Part shown: positions 1-10,198 of the stretch, piece after piece
Position numbering within the stretch: position 1 is the first letter of the stretch
How the letters are laid out: the number at the start of each line of letters is the position of its first letter
Assembly: GCA_021030905.1 (NCBI GenBank)
Contig: JAGFMI010000027.1
Location: 1-64,000 of the forward strand
DNA: 64,000 nucleotides
Reading direction: 5' to 3'
Source: Pyrenula massariospora
Lineage: Eukaryota; Ascomycota; Eurotiomycetes; Pyrenulales; Pyrenulaceae
Program-made: the position numbers and the translations under genes
Notes under the pieces: generated by a model
The model's database searches: none
Told to the model about the DNA's origin: nothing
The model's input: only the letters and a program-made list of their open reading frames with translations

Positions 1-16
1 CCCTTTACGTTTCCCT

Positions 17-34
17 CCCCCCCCCCCCCCCCCC
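17..34. repeat. Poly-C tract of 18 bases
   Basis: An uninterrupted run of 18 C lies in what appears to be the last intron of the HIG1-like gene, about 75 nt before the 3' splice site. It is a simple homopolymer; its exact length is prone to sequencing and assembly error. Confidence 0.8.
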
Positions 35-107
35 AAACTCTTTTCCCCCTTTAGCTCACCAAACCACCCCAAACTAACCCCCTCTCTGCTTTCCCATCTC
101 TCTCCAG

Positions 108-389
108 TTCGGCTCCCTCTCCATCCTGACCCACATCGCCCTCTCCCGGGTCTACCCGCACCCCGTCTACCGCGGCCTGACGCCGCAGTTCAAGGTCTGG
201 ATCCAGATCAGCGCCATGACGCTGGGGGGGTGTATATGGGCGGAGAAGCGGGTGACGGAGTACAATGAGGCGGTGAGGCGGAGGAGGCGGGCGTTGGAGA
301 GGAGTGAGAGGGCGTGGAGGGAGGGGGAGGAGTGGAGGGAGGCGGTGAGGGATGCTGGGGGAGGGGGGGAGGGTGGGAAGGATGGGTGA
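108..389 (+). CDS. HIG1/Rcf2-like mitochondrial protein, last exon (5' part outside window)
   Basis: This is an open exon of 93 codons plus a TGA stop. It is preceded by a good intron end: branch site ACTAAC at 73-78 and a pyrimidine tract ending CAG at 105-107. The peptide begins FGSLSILTHIALSRVY, continues with YRGLTPQFKVWIQISAMTLG and ends in a very Arg/Glu-rich tail. The order of a membrane segment, a short basic loop with a Tyr-Arg-x-Leu-Thr pattern, and a second membrane segment resembles the N-terminal domain of fungal Rcf2/HIG1 proteins. Those proteins sit in the mitochondrial inner membrane and associate with respiratory supercomplexes. The start and the first membrane region lie left of the window. 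The G-rich strand makes the opposite strand look open for 223 codons, but that is a shadow. The family call is inference from a short piece. Confidence 0.5.
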   Translation, partial: FGSLSILTHIALSRVYPHPVYRGLTPQFKVWIQISAMTLGGCIWAEKRVTEYNEAVRRRRRALERSERAWREGEEWREAVRDAGGGGEGGKDG

Positions 390-588
390 TGGATGGCTGG
401 ATGGATTGAGGTGGTGGGTAGTGTTGGGGATGCTGGTGTGTCTGTGCATGTTTGTACCTGGTCTATACATGTCGTCTAGCATGGCATTATAAACGTGTAA
501 CTCTGGGCAGGCTGTGCCTTTGCACTGTACAAATAACGCTCTAGCCCTTTCTCCGACCTCGCCTCTACTCAACAAACCTTTCTCTCTT

Positions 589-2346
589 CTATCCCGTCTT
601 GCCGTCGCAGAATTGCACCACTGCCCACTTCCCACTCCACGCCCATTTCCTGCTCTCTTCGCCACCGCCCTGAGTGGACCGGAGCTCTTCGTCCCTGCCC
701 GGCGGTAGACCGACAAGAACATCTGCCTTGCAGGTACGAAGCGCCAGGGATCGAATCCCGGAGCCGAGGCCCAGGGGACCGATGGCTTCTGAGAATGGTG
801 TTGTGGGCGGCCAGGCGACCTGAGGCTTAAATTGTCAGGAAGCGGCTCTTGGATTCCCCGGGGAGAGATGGGACATGTGGGGGGAAGAGAGAGGGAGAAT
901 AGTTTAAAGTTGACTTACGTCGCCAGTAAGCTTGCGGTAGTTGAGATCCCCCTTGAAGATGACGAGGTCGCTCTTCCTGAGGCTCTCAAACAGTGCCGGT
1001 TCCGTTTTTGGCATGCGCCAGAAGCTTCCGGCGTTGGTCCAGAAGCGGATGTGCTCGTCGCCTGCGAGGACTAGGGAGTCGTTTTGTTGAAGCTTGGCCC
1101 AGTGATCAGACAGGAATTCTAGGTTAGTGACCTCTGCGTCGGACAAAGGTGCAATGTCTTTGTCGTCGCCAGTAGAGAATAATGTTGAAGGGGCGCAGAG
1201 GACGTCAAGGAGGTTGTGGAAGTCCTTTGGTATTACATCGCTTACGAACCAAGGCATAGCTTTGGGGTGGAGGACCACTTGAGTGGCAAGGCCGGTGGCA
1301 AGGAGGTAGCCGGCGAGGATTAGATCGACGTATAGCTCAAATCCGGCATTGTCCAGCACAACGTCAACTCGGATGGGACCGCCAGAGCTTTTGGCCTTGT
1401 GGAGGGTGTCGAATGCAGCGGAAATGTCATTAACGACGATATTCTTCTCAGATGCTTTGCGGGCTTCGGATCCTTGAAGCTTTTGGATATCCTCGTAAGT
1501 GAGAGATGTCAGTAGTGAAAGATCGGTTGCATTTCCCCAGAGGCAGATTTCACACATCTCGATGAAGAGAGCCTTTTCTGCTTCCTCGGCCTCGACAGAG
1601 CTAGCGTTACGGACGATTTTGTCTTCCTTTTCTAGCCTATCGACAAGATCGTGGTAACGTTTAGCAAGCTCTAGCACGGCTGGACGCGATGACTTGAAGG
1701 TTGAAAGCTTTTGGCGGCTAAATACATCATATTCCTTCCAGAAAACGGACTTTGATCGAGAGAAGAGCGTGTGCAAGCGGCGGTAGAGATAGCATTCTGA
1801 ATAGAGCCATGATACATTAAACCAGTGCGGCTGCCCGAGCGCCGCTAGTTCGTCATTATATCCTTTCACATCTGAATGGCCGTCGTCGAAGAGTGGACTA
1901 CTCACATATTAGCCCTGGAATGTAAAGACGTGCTGCAGCTAAGATGGGAGACGTAGGATGAATGCTCCGGAACGGCAGGTTTCTGTAGAGTGATGTGTGT
2001 AGATGGTAGACTAAAAAGCTCATACCTTAATTGTCTATCATGCTGAAGCTCATACTTCAGCTTTGCAAGATCCTCGGTAATCGCTTTACCCTCTGCTTTT
2101 TCACTGTCTGGTGCAAGCTCTGTCGTTCGATGAACATCATCCACGGCTGAAGTCTGACGAAAATCAGTATAGCCCATCTGGACATTCAAGAACATGGTCT
2201 ACCAATATGATCGGCCATCGGTCCTTTGCAGATGTGTATGCAAATGATGTCTTGTCCCCCGTTGAATACGATGCTGCCTCTTCTTGTTACTCCATTTTCA
2301 ACAAGTGGGCTCGACCCAACTTACGAACTTTGGGATCTAATTCCAT
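589..2346 (-). CDS. DUF89/ARMT1-type metal-dependent phosphatase (Hrt2/YMR027W family)
   Basis: Model of five exons on the minus strand: 2325-2346, 2203-2273, 2026-2153, 919-1897 and 589-819, giving 476 aa. The N-terminus reads MELDPKVPSYSTGDKTSFAY, then SAKDRWPIIL and VDDVHRT, the usual start of fungal DUF89 proteins. The central part carries the DNAGFELYVDLILAGYLL metal-site block. The C-terminal half has FKGDLNYRKLTGD, interrupted by a 99-nt intron, then WPPTTPF and LALRTCKADVLVGLP. DUF89 proteins are Mn/Ni-dependent phosphatases that act on damaged sugar phosphates and related metabolites. Introns are 51, 49, 128 and 99 nt and all phases agree. The acceptor of the 128-nt intron (TAG at 1898-1900) is the least certain; it gives Ser where relatives often have Arg. 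The first exon is only 22 nt. Confidence 0.9.
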
Positions 2347-3041
2347 TGCTGAAGCAGAACACAAAATTCTAGATGACGTGAGAGATAGTTTGAGCCTACT
2401 TGAATATGATTGATTGTATTTCAAGCCGGAAAGCGTGTCCTCCGATGATTTCCCCGAAAGACGAATAGTGTTGAAGATTAATGTCAACGTTTTTACGCCG
2501 ATCACAGGCACAATATCTCGCCAAATCCGAAGCACGCTCCAGGTGACCTCACAAATGGATGAACAATTGGCAGACTAGAAACAGTTTTCGCTTTAATTAA
2601 ATGCGCTCACGAATCTATGCTCCACTGCCTTACGCTTTTCTCTTGTAGACTGTGAACGCTTAGGTTCACTTGTTGGACTAGTAACGCTGTAGGACCCTTC
2701 GAGGTTTGGATAGGGGTCCTCGGGCCACGGCGGGCAGGCTTGGCAAAAGTAGCTAGTGGTACGATCTCTGACTACGGATATCTCACAAGTTAGGGTCTAC
2801 AGGAACCCAACGACCCACGCTGGTATACCCGGCAGTAATTTTCCGAGGCAATCTATTGATGGATTAAAAATCACGACCTATCTCCAACAATCACACTCTT
2901 CCTCACAGTCACTCCTTTCCTACAAGCTGCCGTGCTTGTCACTCACTCAACGGATCAGTTTGCATCGAATTCTACCGCCTTAATATACGGCATACGCTTT
3001 GCTCCTCAATTCTTTGAGCCTTGCTTCTCTTTTTGATCGCT
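2347..3041. promoter_or_regulatory. Divergent intergenic region, DUF89 gene / SPT small subunit
   Basis: This 695-nt spacer lies between two divergently transcribed starts. A TATA-like TAATATAC lies at 2981-2988, about 55 nt before the ATG of the plus-strand gene. The open frames here do not resemble proteins. I see no other structured element. Confidence 0.5.
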
Positions 3042-3458
3042 ATGGCTTCATCCCACCACACCACTCGGAGCCGAGAGCAGTCCAGATCCTATATCACCTC
3101 CTTCGTCCGATGGCTACAGCTCAAGAAATATCAATACGAGGTCACCTTTTCGTTGTACATGCTTACTTCGACCGAGAAGATCATTTTCAGTATGTTCTAG
3201 ATCGCAAACTCCGCCTGAAGGCTGAATTAAACCTCTAACCTAGATCTTATCCTGTTCGTCCTCATTTCGATGCTCATTACTGCTGCCACCTTGTACCTCC
3301 CCAACCACGTCGTTACAATTTACAACCGCGTCTGGTACTACTATCATGGAGATAGCTTTTCGACAGGTAAAAACCTTTGGAAACAGACGGCCACGACAAG
3401 CGGGTCTTTGGTGGTGGAAACAGCTGAGAGCGTGATAAGGCAATTGAACGAGTTGTGA
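3042..3458 (+). CDS. Serine palmitoyltransferase small subunit (ssSPT/Tsc3-like)
   Basis: Two exons, 3042-3189 and 3244-3458, with a 54-nt intron, give 120 aa. The core reads FVRWLQLKKYQYEVTFSLYM, LTSTEKIIF, then after the intron SMLITAATLYLPNHVV and YNRVWYYYHGD. This matches the short ER-membrane subunit that binds and activates the LCB1/LCB2 serine palmitoyltransferase dimer, the first step of sphingolipid synthesis. Two hydrophobic segments (around residues 38-62 and 64-75) are expected. The splice joins A|AT to give Asn, restoring the EKIIFN.LILF continuity of the family. The Ser/Thr-rich tail after HGD is not conserved in my recollection of the family. The ATG chosen is the first in frame and follows a TATA-like site. 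Confidence 0.85.
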
Positions 3459-3784
3459 AAGGGCAGCACTTCTTCGACTTGGCTCTTTCAACCTTCCAAA
3501 TGTACGTCTATAAACCACGAGCTACCGAAGGGATAGCGGCGAACTTTTCTCTTCCCGGACCAATTTGAGACCAGGCGCATTCGGTAGCATTAGGTAAGGC
3601 TGGTTTGCCTTCATCGGTTTGGTGGATAGAGGCGATTGTTATGGTTGACATCTGGAAAGAGCCTGAACCATAGGCTTCTTAATTCTTAATGACGACACAA
3701 AATTGCGTGTTCAACGCGATAGAGACTCCATTTGCAGTTCTTTTCGAATATCCTCCTCGCGTGCTCCTAGTGCATGTATTCTGG
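3459..3784. other. Convergent 3' spacer
   Basis: This 326-nt stretch lies between two convergent genes and should hold their 3' UTRs. I see no gene or repeat in it. Confidence 0.5.
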
Positions 3785-4166
3785 TCATCTCTCCCCTGTA
3801 GAAGCTTGTGGACGGTTTTGCTCGTTCTGTAGCCGTGACCGTTCCAGTTGCCTTTCCTTCATCCTTCGCAATTCATCTCGGATCTCATCTTTCTCAAAAG
3901 GGATCCTGTGCGAATTTTCCGGTTTTGGCCAGAAGTCGGGAACCGAGAATCGATCTTCAAGATTGGTTCCGAAATAATACATCCAGCCAATGGGGAACAT
4001 GATGTACATCCCGAACTAGATAGACAGTCCATGTGAGCAGGTTGTTCTCTGCGCGCGGTCACGATAGTGGGACGACAACTTTTGCTGATGAAGCTAAACT
4101 TACCTTGAGGATCTCAAGGTTGGTGCCGCCAATGCTCCGAAGAGCGGAACGAAAGATATTGGACAT
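3785..4166 (-). CDS. PET100: Pet100, cytochrome c oxidase assembly chaperone
   Basis: Two exons, 4104-4166 and 3785-4015, with an 88-nt intron, give 97 aa. The protein starts MSNIFRSALRSIGGTNLEIL. After the phase-0 junction it continues FGMYIMFPIGWMYYFG (single membrane segment), then DRFSVPDFWP and HRIPFEKDEIRDELRRMKER. This is the Pet100 signature: a small mitochondrial inner-membrane protein needed for complex IV assembly, with a charged helical tail. Length and order match the family. It shares a 429-nt divergent promoter region with the enoyl-CoA isomerase gene. Confidence 0.93.
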
Positions 4167-4595
4167 GTTAAGAAAAAAGCCTTTCTATCTTGGTAGATGA
4201 TTTTCGATTCAGGACATGCTTGAGTGCCAAACGATAGCGGCAATGGTTTGCATCAAGACTTTTGGAGAGAGGTTCGGCCTCGAGCCTTGGCCATGCAAGG
4301 CTGGAGAGTAAAGATCTTAAGAAGGAAGGCTGGCGAGGCTGGCCCCTAGGAACAAGGCTTAGCCGCGGACAGTTGAAGCGGTGCCGAGGTTCCCCACATC
4401 ACCAGGGACCAGCTCATGTAAGATTCTGTGTCGTCTCGATATAAGCAGCAGTTTATTCTGGATACATCTTCACATACATAGAGCATTTGATTTACTGTAT
4501 GCTCCTTTTTCTTTGACGACCTGCAGCCACAGCATATGCCCTTGTGTGTGATCCTCCCTTGATAGCTATTACTGTGCAACTACGTTGACTAGATC
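4167..4595. promoter_or_regulatory. Divergent promoter region PET100 / enoyl-CoA isomerase
   Basis: This 429-nt region separates two opposed starts. A TATA-like GATATAAG at 4438-4445 lies about 150 nt upstream of the isomerase ATG. Nothing else is recognisable. Confidence 0.4.
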
Positions 4596-5429
4596 ATGTC
4601 GGCTCCGTCGGAAATTGTGCAGCTTTCCCTTCAAGGAGCGATAGCCATCATCACCATCAACAATGCCAAAAAACTTGGTGCTCTGAATCAGGATTGTTAT
4701 TATCGAATTTCTTGCCTTCTTCAGGAAGTTGCTGAGAACCCTTCAATCCAGGTGACCGTTCTTGCCGGTACCGGTCGTTTCTTCTCAGCAGGCGCAGACG
4801 TGACTATGCCACGGCCAAGTGGCGGGCAAGACGCGCATGCTGAGCGCCGCGAGGTGCTTCGCGGTTTTGTTTCAAATAATAGCGACATAACCCGGAGCTT
4901 TTATACTCACCCAAAAATCTTGGTCGCGGCTTTGAATGGACCTGTTGTCGGTTTGAGTGCAGCCTTGGTGGCGCACGCTGATTTCATCTATGCTGCTCCA
5001 CATACATTCCTTCTCACGCCGTTCTCATCTTTGGGTCTTGTTTCTGAGGGTAACGCCAGTGTGGCCTTTGTGCAAAGGATGGGAATTGCAAAAGCCAATG
5101 AGGCGCTTATCATGAGCAAGAGGCTGATGGTCGATGAGCTTGTAGCTTGTGGTTTTGTGAACAAGATAATCGAAGCTCCGAGTAAAGACGTCAAAGACAG
5201 CCAAGGCTTTTTACAAGCAGTTTTGAAGGAGATTGATGACAAACTGGGCTCTCATCTGAACGCTGACTCCACCATCAAGATTAAGGAACTCATCCGTCGG
5301 CCGTCCCTAGAGACAATGGAAGCTCAAGGCATTCGCGAGGTGATGGGCGGAATGAAGAGATTCGCTGCAGGCATCCCGCAAGAAGAGTTTAGAAAAATTG
5401 CAAGTGGAGCCAAAAAGCATAAGCTGTAG
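4596..5429 (+). CDS. Peroxisomal enoyl-CoA isomerase/hydratase (crotonase family, Eci1/Dci1-like)
   Basis: Intronless gene of 277 aa with a crotonase fold. The first oxyanion-hole segment is GRFFSAGAD (about residues 60-68), the second is LNGPVVGLSAAL (about 111-122), and SSLGLVSEGNAS follows, with the Glu at the position used by Eci1-type delta3-delta2-enoyl-CoA isomerases. The C-terminus is KKHKL. The tripeptide HKL is a PTS1-like peroxisomal signal of the kind found on yeast Eci1/Dci1 (HRL/HKL). The role would be shifting double bonds of unsaturated fatty acyl-CoAs during beta-oxidation. Which member of the isomerase/dienoyl-isomerase group it is cannot be settled by eye. A start at 4596 fits the family N-terminus. 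Confidence 0.88.
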   Translation: MSAPSEIVQLSLQGAIAIITINNAKKLGALNQDCYYRISCLLQEVAENPSIQVTVLAGTGRFFSAGADVTMPRPSGGQDAHAERREVLRGFVSNNSDITRSFYTHPKILVAALNGPVVGLSAALVAHADFIYAAPHTFLLTPFSSLGLVSEGNASVAFVQRMGIAKANEALIMSKRLMVDELVACGFVNKIIEAPSKDVKDSQGFLQAVLKEIDDKLGSHLNADSTIKIKELIRRPSLETMEAQGIREVMGGMKRFAAGIPQEEFRKIASGAKKHKL

Positions 5430-6133
5430 GTCAATGCTCGCGAGACGGCGCTATCGAACCTGAGAGCACTCCGCATAGATGGTTCTAGATAGGCACGGCT
5501 TCCTGAAGGCAAACTTGAGTTGGCAGCCTACTTGTTTTCTCTCATGACTATGTTTATACGGAGAAGAACGCTGAACAACACGATTTGAAGCAGCCTCATG
5601 TTTGAAGGGAGCCACCTGCTAGGTTCATTTGTTTGAGTAGCGGGTCAGCCTTGGCTCTGTTTGAATAGAAGATTTGGTCAGCATGTTACCATCCATGTGC
5701 GCTCCACCGAATGTAAGAAGTATAGCAATGCTTCGATAATGAGTGTGCAATCTAAGAGATTCTGCGAGGGCAAAGCACCTAAATGTTTGAAGTGAGAAGA
5801 GAACGCTTCAAAGTTTGGTCGCAAGGCTGTATGTACCACACCAAACCTATCGAGTCCTAGTCGCTAATGGAAGGCTGGACTGTGGGGAATGCGGCGGGTG
5901 AACTTTGGTACCGTTATCTGGCGTCGGGACAAATTGTTCTTTGACCTCGACGAGTAAAGCCAACGTGACGCCTCCCTTCTGGTCAAATTAGGCCCTGTCA
6001 ATCATTTGCTCAACTATTGTTCGATGAACATGCCGAGCTGACATTCCGCTTGAAATGGCAGCTAGGTCACGATCCACCATTGATGGACACCTTCGGCTGT
6101 TCTCTTGCTCACGATACCTGAATAAGTCCCGTC
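5430..6133. other. Intergenic, isomerase 3' / SLP1 5'
   Basis: This 704-nt spacer between tandem genes holds the 3' end of the isomerase transcript and the upstream region of SLP1. I see no coding or repeat structure. Confidence 0.4.
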
Positions 6134-8872
6134 ATGCATACGCTTGCGGTATTCTACTTATGGCTAGCACTTCAGCTTGCTGAAATAGCAGCTGTCCCTG
6201 CGTCTATTTCTTCAAAGCTCACCCTCTCAACGTGTCCTGCTCGAACCGTCAATTACCTGACCCATACGCTTGTCCCCCAGTGCCATAAATCAAGCTGGCC
6301 CAACCCTCAGAACGTTACAGTCCAAGCATCTCCGACAGGTGTCTCTATCAGCCATTCCATCCATGATAAATCGCATTCACAGCCACCTATCGACCACACG
6401 TCCTCTTCTTCCATAGCAAGCAGCACGACTGACGAGCTGTTAAATCAGGGTTCTAACAGAACGCAGTCTACAAACGCCAGCTCTCCGGACTTGCCCCATG
6501 AGATGGGAGATAAAGATGCACGGACAGAGTCAGATTTAGATTCGCCTCTAGACAACGAGAAGTTTCTCTCTTTCGAAGAATGGAAGAAACAAAACCTAGC
6601 AAAGACTGGCCAATCTGGAGATCATATCGGGAATCGGCCCCCTGTGGAGCAGAGAAAACGCCCACCCAACGTTGATATTGCATTAGATGCACTTGGAGAC
6701 GATGCAGAGATAGAGCTGAACTTTGCAGGATTTAACCCTGAGACACCTCCAAATTCTGAGCCAACAACCTGGGGCAAGATTGTGGAGAAAGCTCCTGCGT
6801 CTAACGATGATGTCGCCGGAGGACCGCCGAAAGTAAAACCACGCAGCAAAGATGCAGGGACAACTTGCAAAGAGCGTTCAAATTATGCGTCGTTTGACTG
6901 CGCTGCAACGGTGCGGAAGGCCAATCCACAGGCTTCCGGATCCAACGCCGTTCTCTCTGAGAATAAGGACAGCTACATGCTTAATCAATGCTCTGCAGAC
7001 AACAAATTTGTCATAATTGAGCTTTGCGATGACATAGTCATTGATACCATTGTTCTTGCAAATTATGAATTCTTTAGTTCTATTTTCCACAGATTTCGAG
7101 TGAGTGTCTCTGACAGATACCCCGTTAAATTGGACAAATGGAAAGTTTTGGGCACCTATGAGGCACGCAATACGCGAGAGATCCAGGCGTTCTTAGTTGA
7201 GAATCCGTTGATCTGGGCTCGATATCTTCGAATAGAGTTCCTTACTCACTATGGTAATGAATTCTACTGCCCGGTATCCTTAGTGCGAGTACATGGAATG
7301 ACTATGCTCAATGACTATAAGCAGCAGGAAGAGGCAGGAAGAGCTGACGATGAAGATGAGTCCTCTACAGAAACGAATAACGAAGCGGCGGATAAGGGAG
7401 AAGCCCTAATACCGGATGCCGTCGCTGTTCCTATACTCACAGAAAAGCTAGGAAACCCTCAGGCCGGGTCAAAGACAGAGGATTTGCCTTCGGACAACGT
7501 AAATTCACCTACATCGACCTCGTCAGAAGTGGATATAGTAGTCGCCCAAATCTGTCCAAATCATCTGAAGCAATTTGAAGCGTCAAGAGTGGCTTCGATC
7601 TTTCGAATTCCAGCGCCTATGTGCATGCCTAAAGATGCGCCTTCTTCAGAGACGTCGATCTCCAACCTCCAGTCTGTAATTACGAGAAAGGTTTCGATTA
7701 TATCTCAACCATCAACCCATGTCGAAACCTTGAAAGATGCACAGTCAACTTTGACAGAATCTCGTAAGTCCCTAACACCAACCGGCCCGTCTTCTCCAGC
7801 TGTTTCCCATCCTAAGTCCAATGCGACTTCCCATGCAACGAAGCAAACTAGCAGTGGACAACCACCCTCAAAGTCCTCTGAATCCACAACAGAAACGCAG
7901 AAGACAACTAGCTCTACTTTACAAGCCCCGCCCTCCAACCCAACTATTCAAGAGTCCTTTTTCAAATCAGTTCAGAAACGTCTTCATATGCTCGAAACAA
8001 ATTCTACATTGTCACTTCAATACATCGAAGACCAATCAAAGATACTCAGAGACGCTTTCACTAAGGTGGAACAACGCCAGCTATCCAAGACGAACGGGTT
8101 CATCGATTACCTCAACGGTACAGTTCTTACAGAACTCAAAGACTTCCGGCTACAGTACGACCAGATTTGGCAGTCAACAGTTATTGAGCTTGAGAGCCAA
8201 CGAGAGCAATTCCAACGTGAAGTGCTCGCCATGAACTCACAGTTAGGCATGCTTGCAGAAGAAGTGGTCTTCCAGAAGCGCCTCTCCATACTCCAAAGCA
8301 TCTTGATTCTCCTCTGTCTTGGGCTGGTACTGTTCTCTCGTGGCGGAGGTCATAGCGCACTAGAGCTTCCGATTCTGCAAAACATGATTGCTCGTTCTCA
8401 AAGCTTTCGTTTCGGCTCTGGCGCCGAGGATTCCTTATCCGCGAGTCCTAATATTACACGCCCTGCAAGCTCTTGGCTGTCGGGGAAAGGATCGTTTAAT
8501 GCCTTGCGAGATCATTCCCGATCAGCATCTAATGATTCAAGAGAAGGCAACAGCAGCCCAGTTATCGATTTCACGCCTCCTACTCCTGGCTCAGACACTG
8601 ACCATGGCAATGTTGAGCATGTAGACTCTCCCTCAGCGCTGGAGCAGCCTCCAAGTCCGGTTCCAAGCATTACGGCATTGGAGCGGCCTGGCACTAGCCC
8701 TCCCGCTCTCTTAAGCGGGATAACACCAGACAGCGACTTTTCGCGATTGAATAATACCCTGGAGACAGCCTCAGCCTCCCCGGAGCGGTTGCTTGACACA
8801 GATTATGTACGCGGCAGTGGGGTTGCATCGAACTTCGTCTTTGAGTCTAAGGCGGGTGGAGAAGACGGCTGA
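6134..8872 (+). CDS. SLP1: SUN-like domain ER membrane protein (Slp1/SUCO family)
   Basis: Single open frame of 912 aa. It has a signal peptide (LAVFYLWLALQLAEIAAVPA) and a luminal Ser/Thr-rich region. The motif FLSFEEWKKQNL (about residue 145) is typical of the Slp1/osteopotentia group. A SUN-like jelly-roll domain spans about residues 253-395, from FDCAATVRKANPQASGSNAV to CPVSLVRVHGMTML. A coiled-coil segment near 620-710 precedes one transmembrane helix (LSILQSILILLCLGLVLFSR, about 718-737), and a Pro/Ser-rich tail follows. In yeast, Slp1 acts with Emp65 in the ER to protect soluble luminal proteins from degradation. The unusual internal SUN domain, rather than a C-terminal one, is the family hallmark. 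N-glycosylation sequons are frequent before the SUN domain. Confidence 0.92.
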   Translation: MHTLAVFYLWLALQLAEIAAVPASISSKLTLSTCPARTVNYLTHTLVPQCHKSSWPNPQNVTVQASPTGVSISHSIHDKSHSQPPIDHTSSSSIASSTTDELLNQGSNRTQSTNASSPDLPHEMGDKDARTESDLDSPLDNEKFLSFEEWKKQNLAKTGQSGDHIGNRPPVEQRKRPPNVDIALDALGDDAEIELNFAGFNPETPPNSEPTTWGKIVEKAPASNDDVAGGPPKVKPRSKDAGTTCKERSNYASFDCAATVRKANPQASGSNAVLSENKDSYMLNQCSADNKFVIIELCDDIVIDTIVLANYEFFSSIFHRFRVSVSDRYPVKLDKWKVLGTYEARNTREIQAFLVENPLIWARYLRIEFLTHYGNEFYCPVSLVRVHGMTMLNDYKQQEEAGRADDEDESSTETNNEAADKGEALIPDAVAVPILTEKLGNPQAGSKTEDLPSDNVNSPTSTSSEVDIVVAQICPNHLKQFEASRVASIFRIPAPMCMPKDAPSSETSISNLQSVITRKVSIISQPSTHVETLKDAQSTLTESRKSLTPTGPSSPAVSHPKSNATSHATKQTSSGQPPSKSSESTTETQKTTSSTLQAPPSNPTIQESFFKSVQKRLHMLETNSTLSLQYIEDQSKILRDAFTKVEQRQLSKTNGFIDYLNGTVLTELKDFRLQYDQIWQSTVIELESQREQFQREVLAMNSQLGMLAEEVVFQKRLSILQSILILLCLGLVLFSRGGGHSALELPILQNMIARSQSFRFGSGAEDSLSASPNITRPASSWLSGKGSFNALRDHSRSASNDSREGNSSPVIDFTPPTPGSDTDHGNVEHVDSPSALEQPPSPVPSITALERPGTSPPALLSGITPDSDFSRLNNTLETASASPERLLDTDYVRGSGVASNFVFESKAGGEDG

Positions 8873-9746
8873 GATAGAATATACCCTAGGAAGATCTTAT
8901 GTCATACCGTTCGACCAGAAAGGTTTTTACATGAAAAATCACGCGCATTAAGCCGACGATACATATTTAATGGCCATCACGAAGGGCTCAATCTCTTGCA
9001 CCATCGAGAGACGCTTTAGACAAAATGCCTCTCGGAATTCACGCCGTAGGCGCGGAGACCTATTGGGCTATTGAGATTCGAGGTCGCCGACAGGGACTTA
9101 CAGAGTGAATGTGAACGATGGAGTCATATGAAGTATGTATACGTATATAGGTTAGGCATTGGGGCATGGTACGGCGTCCTGAGTGGCTCTATGATTTTCT
9201 GGATTTTTAAATCTTGCATTGTGTGCGGGATACCAGGAGTATTGGAAGACTTGAGACGAGCTGCAATAGCGCGCTGAAGTTCTGTACAAATATAATAATT
9301 ATTCGGCTGCTGTCGCGCTTATAATGCCTTCTAGGTCTTGGTCAAGTGTCGCCAGACAAAGTAGCTTACATGCCCATATCACACACCAAATGTATTCTTT
9401 ACATATTCGAATGGAGCTGCAGCATATCGCCACGTCAATCCTTGAAGATTATCAACAGAAAATTCATTGTAGACTCACATGTGGATGCTTAGGTCATCGC
9501 CACTCGCTAGGAGTGGTTGCTCTGTCAACCGATCTTTCCACATGGAAATCACACCTCGTTACCTTTCACAATTCATGGCTTCTATTGAAAATTGAATCGG
9601 TGCGCACACCGGGCTCTTCCATTTCGACGCTTATTCTCTATCGGTCAATCAGAGTGAATGATAAAGTTGGTAAATGAGCCAATCTGTTTGCTTCTTAGAC
9701 CTCGTCCTCGTCCTGATATCAGCATCGTTTCATTGACTCCAGAACA
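8873..9746. other. Intergenic region, nothing recognised
   Basis: These 874 nt lie between SLP1 and the Spo12-like gene. An open frame of 117 codons on the plus strand (9324-9677) has no family resemblance and low-complexity composition. The expected contents are the SLP1 3' UTR and a promoter. Confidence 0.4.
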
Positions 9747-10198
9747 ATGGAGAACGAATCCAAACCAGAGCCCAACGCCGAGAAGGTAGTAAACAGAATT
9801 TGACTCATCTAGCGTGCTGGAGACACTAACGTGAAACTTTAGGTCTTAAGCAGTACAGACGAGAAAAGCCAGCCGAAAATCGGGCAAAAGCAAAACCAGA
9901 GCGATACCTACATCTCGCCGAGTGACATGATCATGAGTCCTACGACAAGAAAACTCAGCGAGCTCAAGCACAAGCGATACGGGTGAGTCAAAATGAAGAA
10001 TCTCCCAACTTAGATGTCTGATGACCGGGCGGAAGTAGACAGTGCTGACCAAGAACTAACAGCGCGGAAAAAGTCAAGCAGCCCTCTCTTTTTGCCAAGA
10101 CGGTTGAGAAGCAGCATGAAACCCTATCACAGCAGGAGTCTGAGGCGAAAACGGAAGAAGAGAAGGTGGAGAGCAAACAACCAGCCAAGGAAGAATAG
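9747..10198 (+). CDS. Spo12-like small cell-cycle protein
   Basis: Three exons, 9747-9785, 9843-9982 and 10063-10198, with introns of 57 and 80 nt, give 104 aa. All phases fit. The centre reads YISPSDMIMSPTTRKLSELK followed by HKRYG, which resembles the conserved block of the fungal Spo12 family (SP-S-D-x-I-MSP-x-T-x-KLS). The family acts in the FEAR mitotic-exit pathway in yeast. The SLFAKT stretch after the block is also seen in relatives as I recall them. The tail is Glu/Lys-rich. The gene is short, so the call rests on one motif plus length. An alternative is a lineage-specific small protein. Confidence 0.55.

Noticed and set aside
51-722. Minus-strand frame of 223 codons at the left end
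   Set aside because: It overlaps the HIG1-like exon and the last DUF89 exon in wrong frames; its Pro/His-rich text is a GC artefact.
745-765. GGATCGAATCCC, like a tRNA B box
   Set aside because: It lies inside the last DUF89 coding exon, with no A box or cloverleaf around it.
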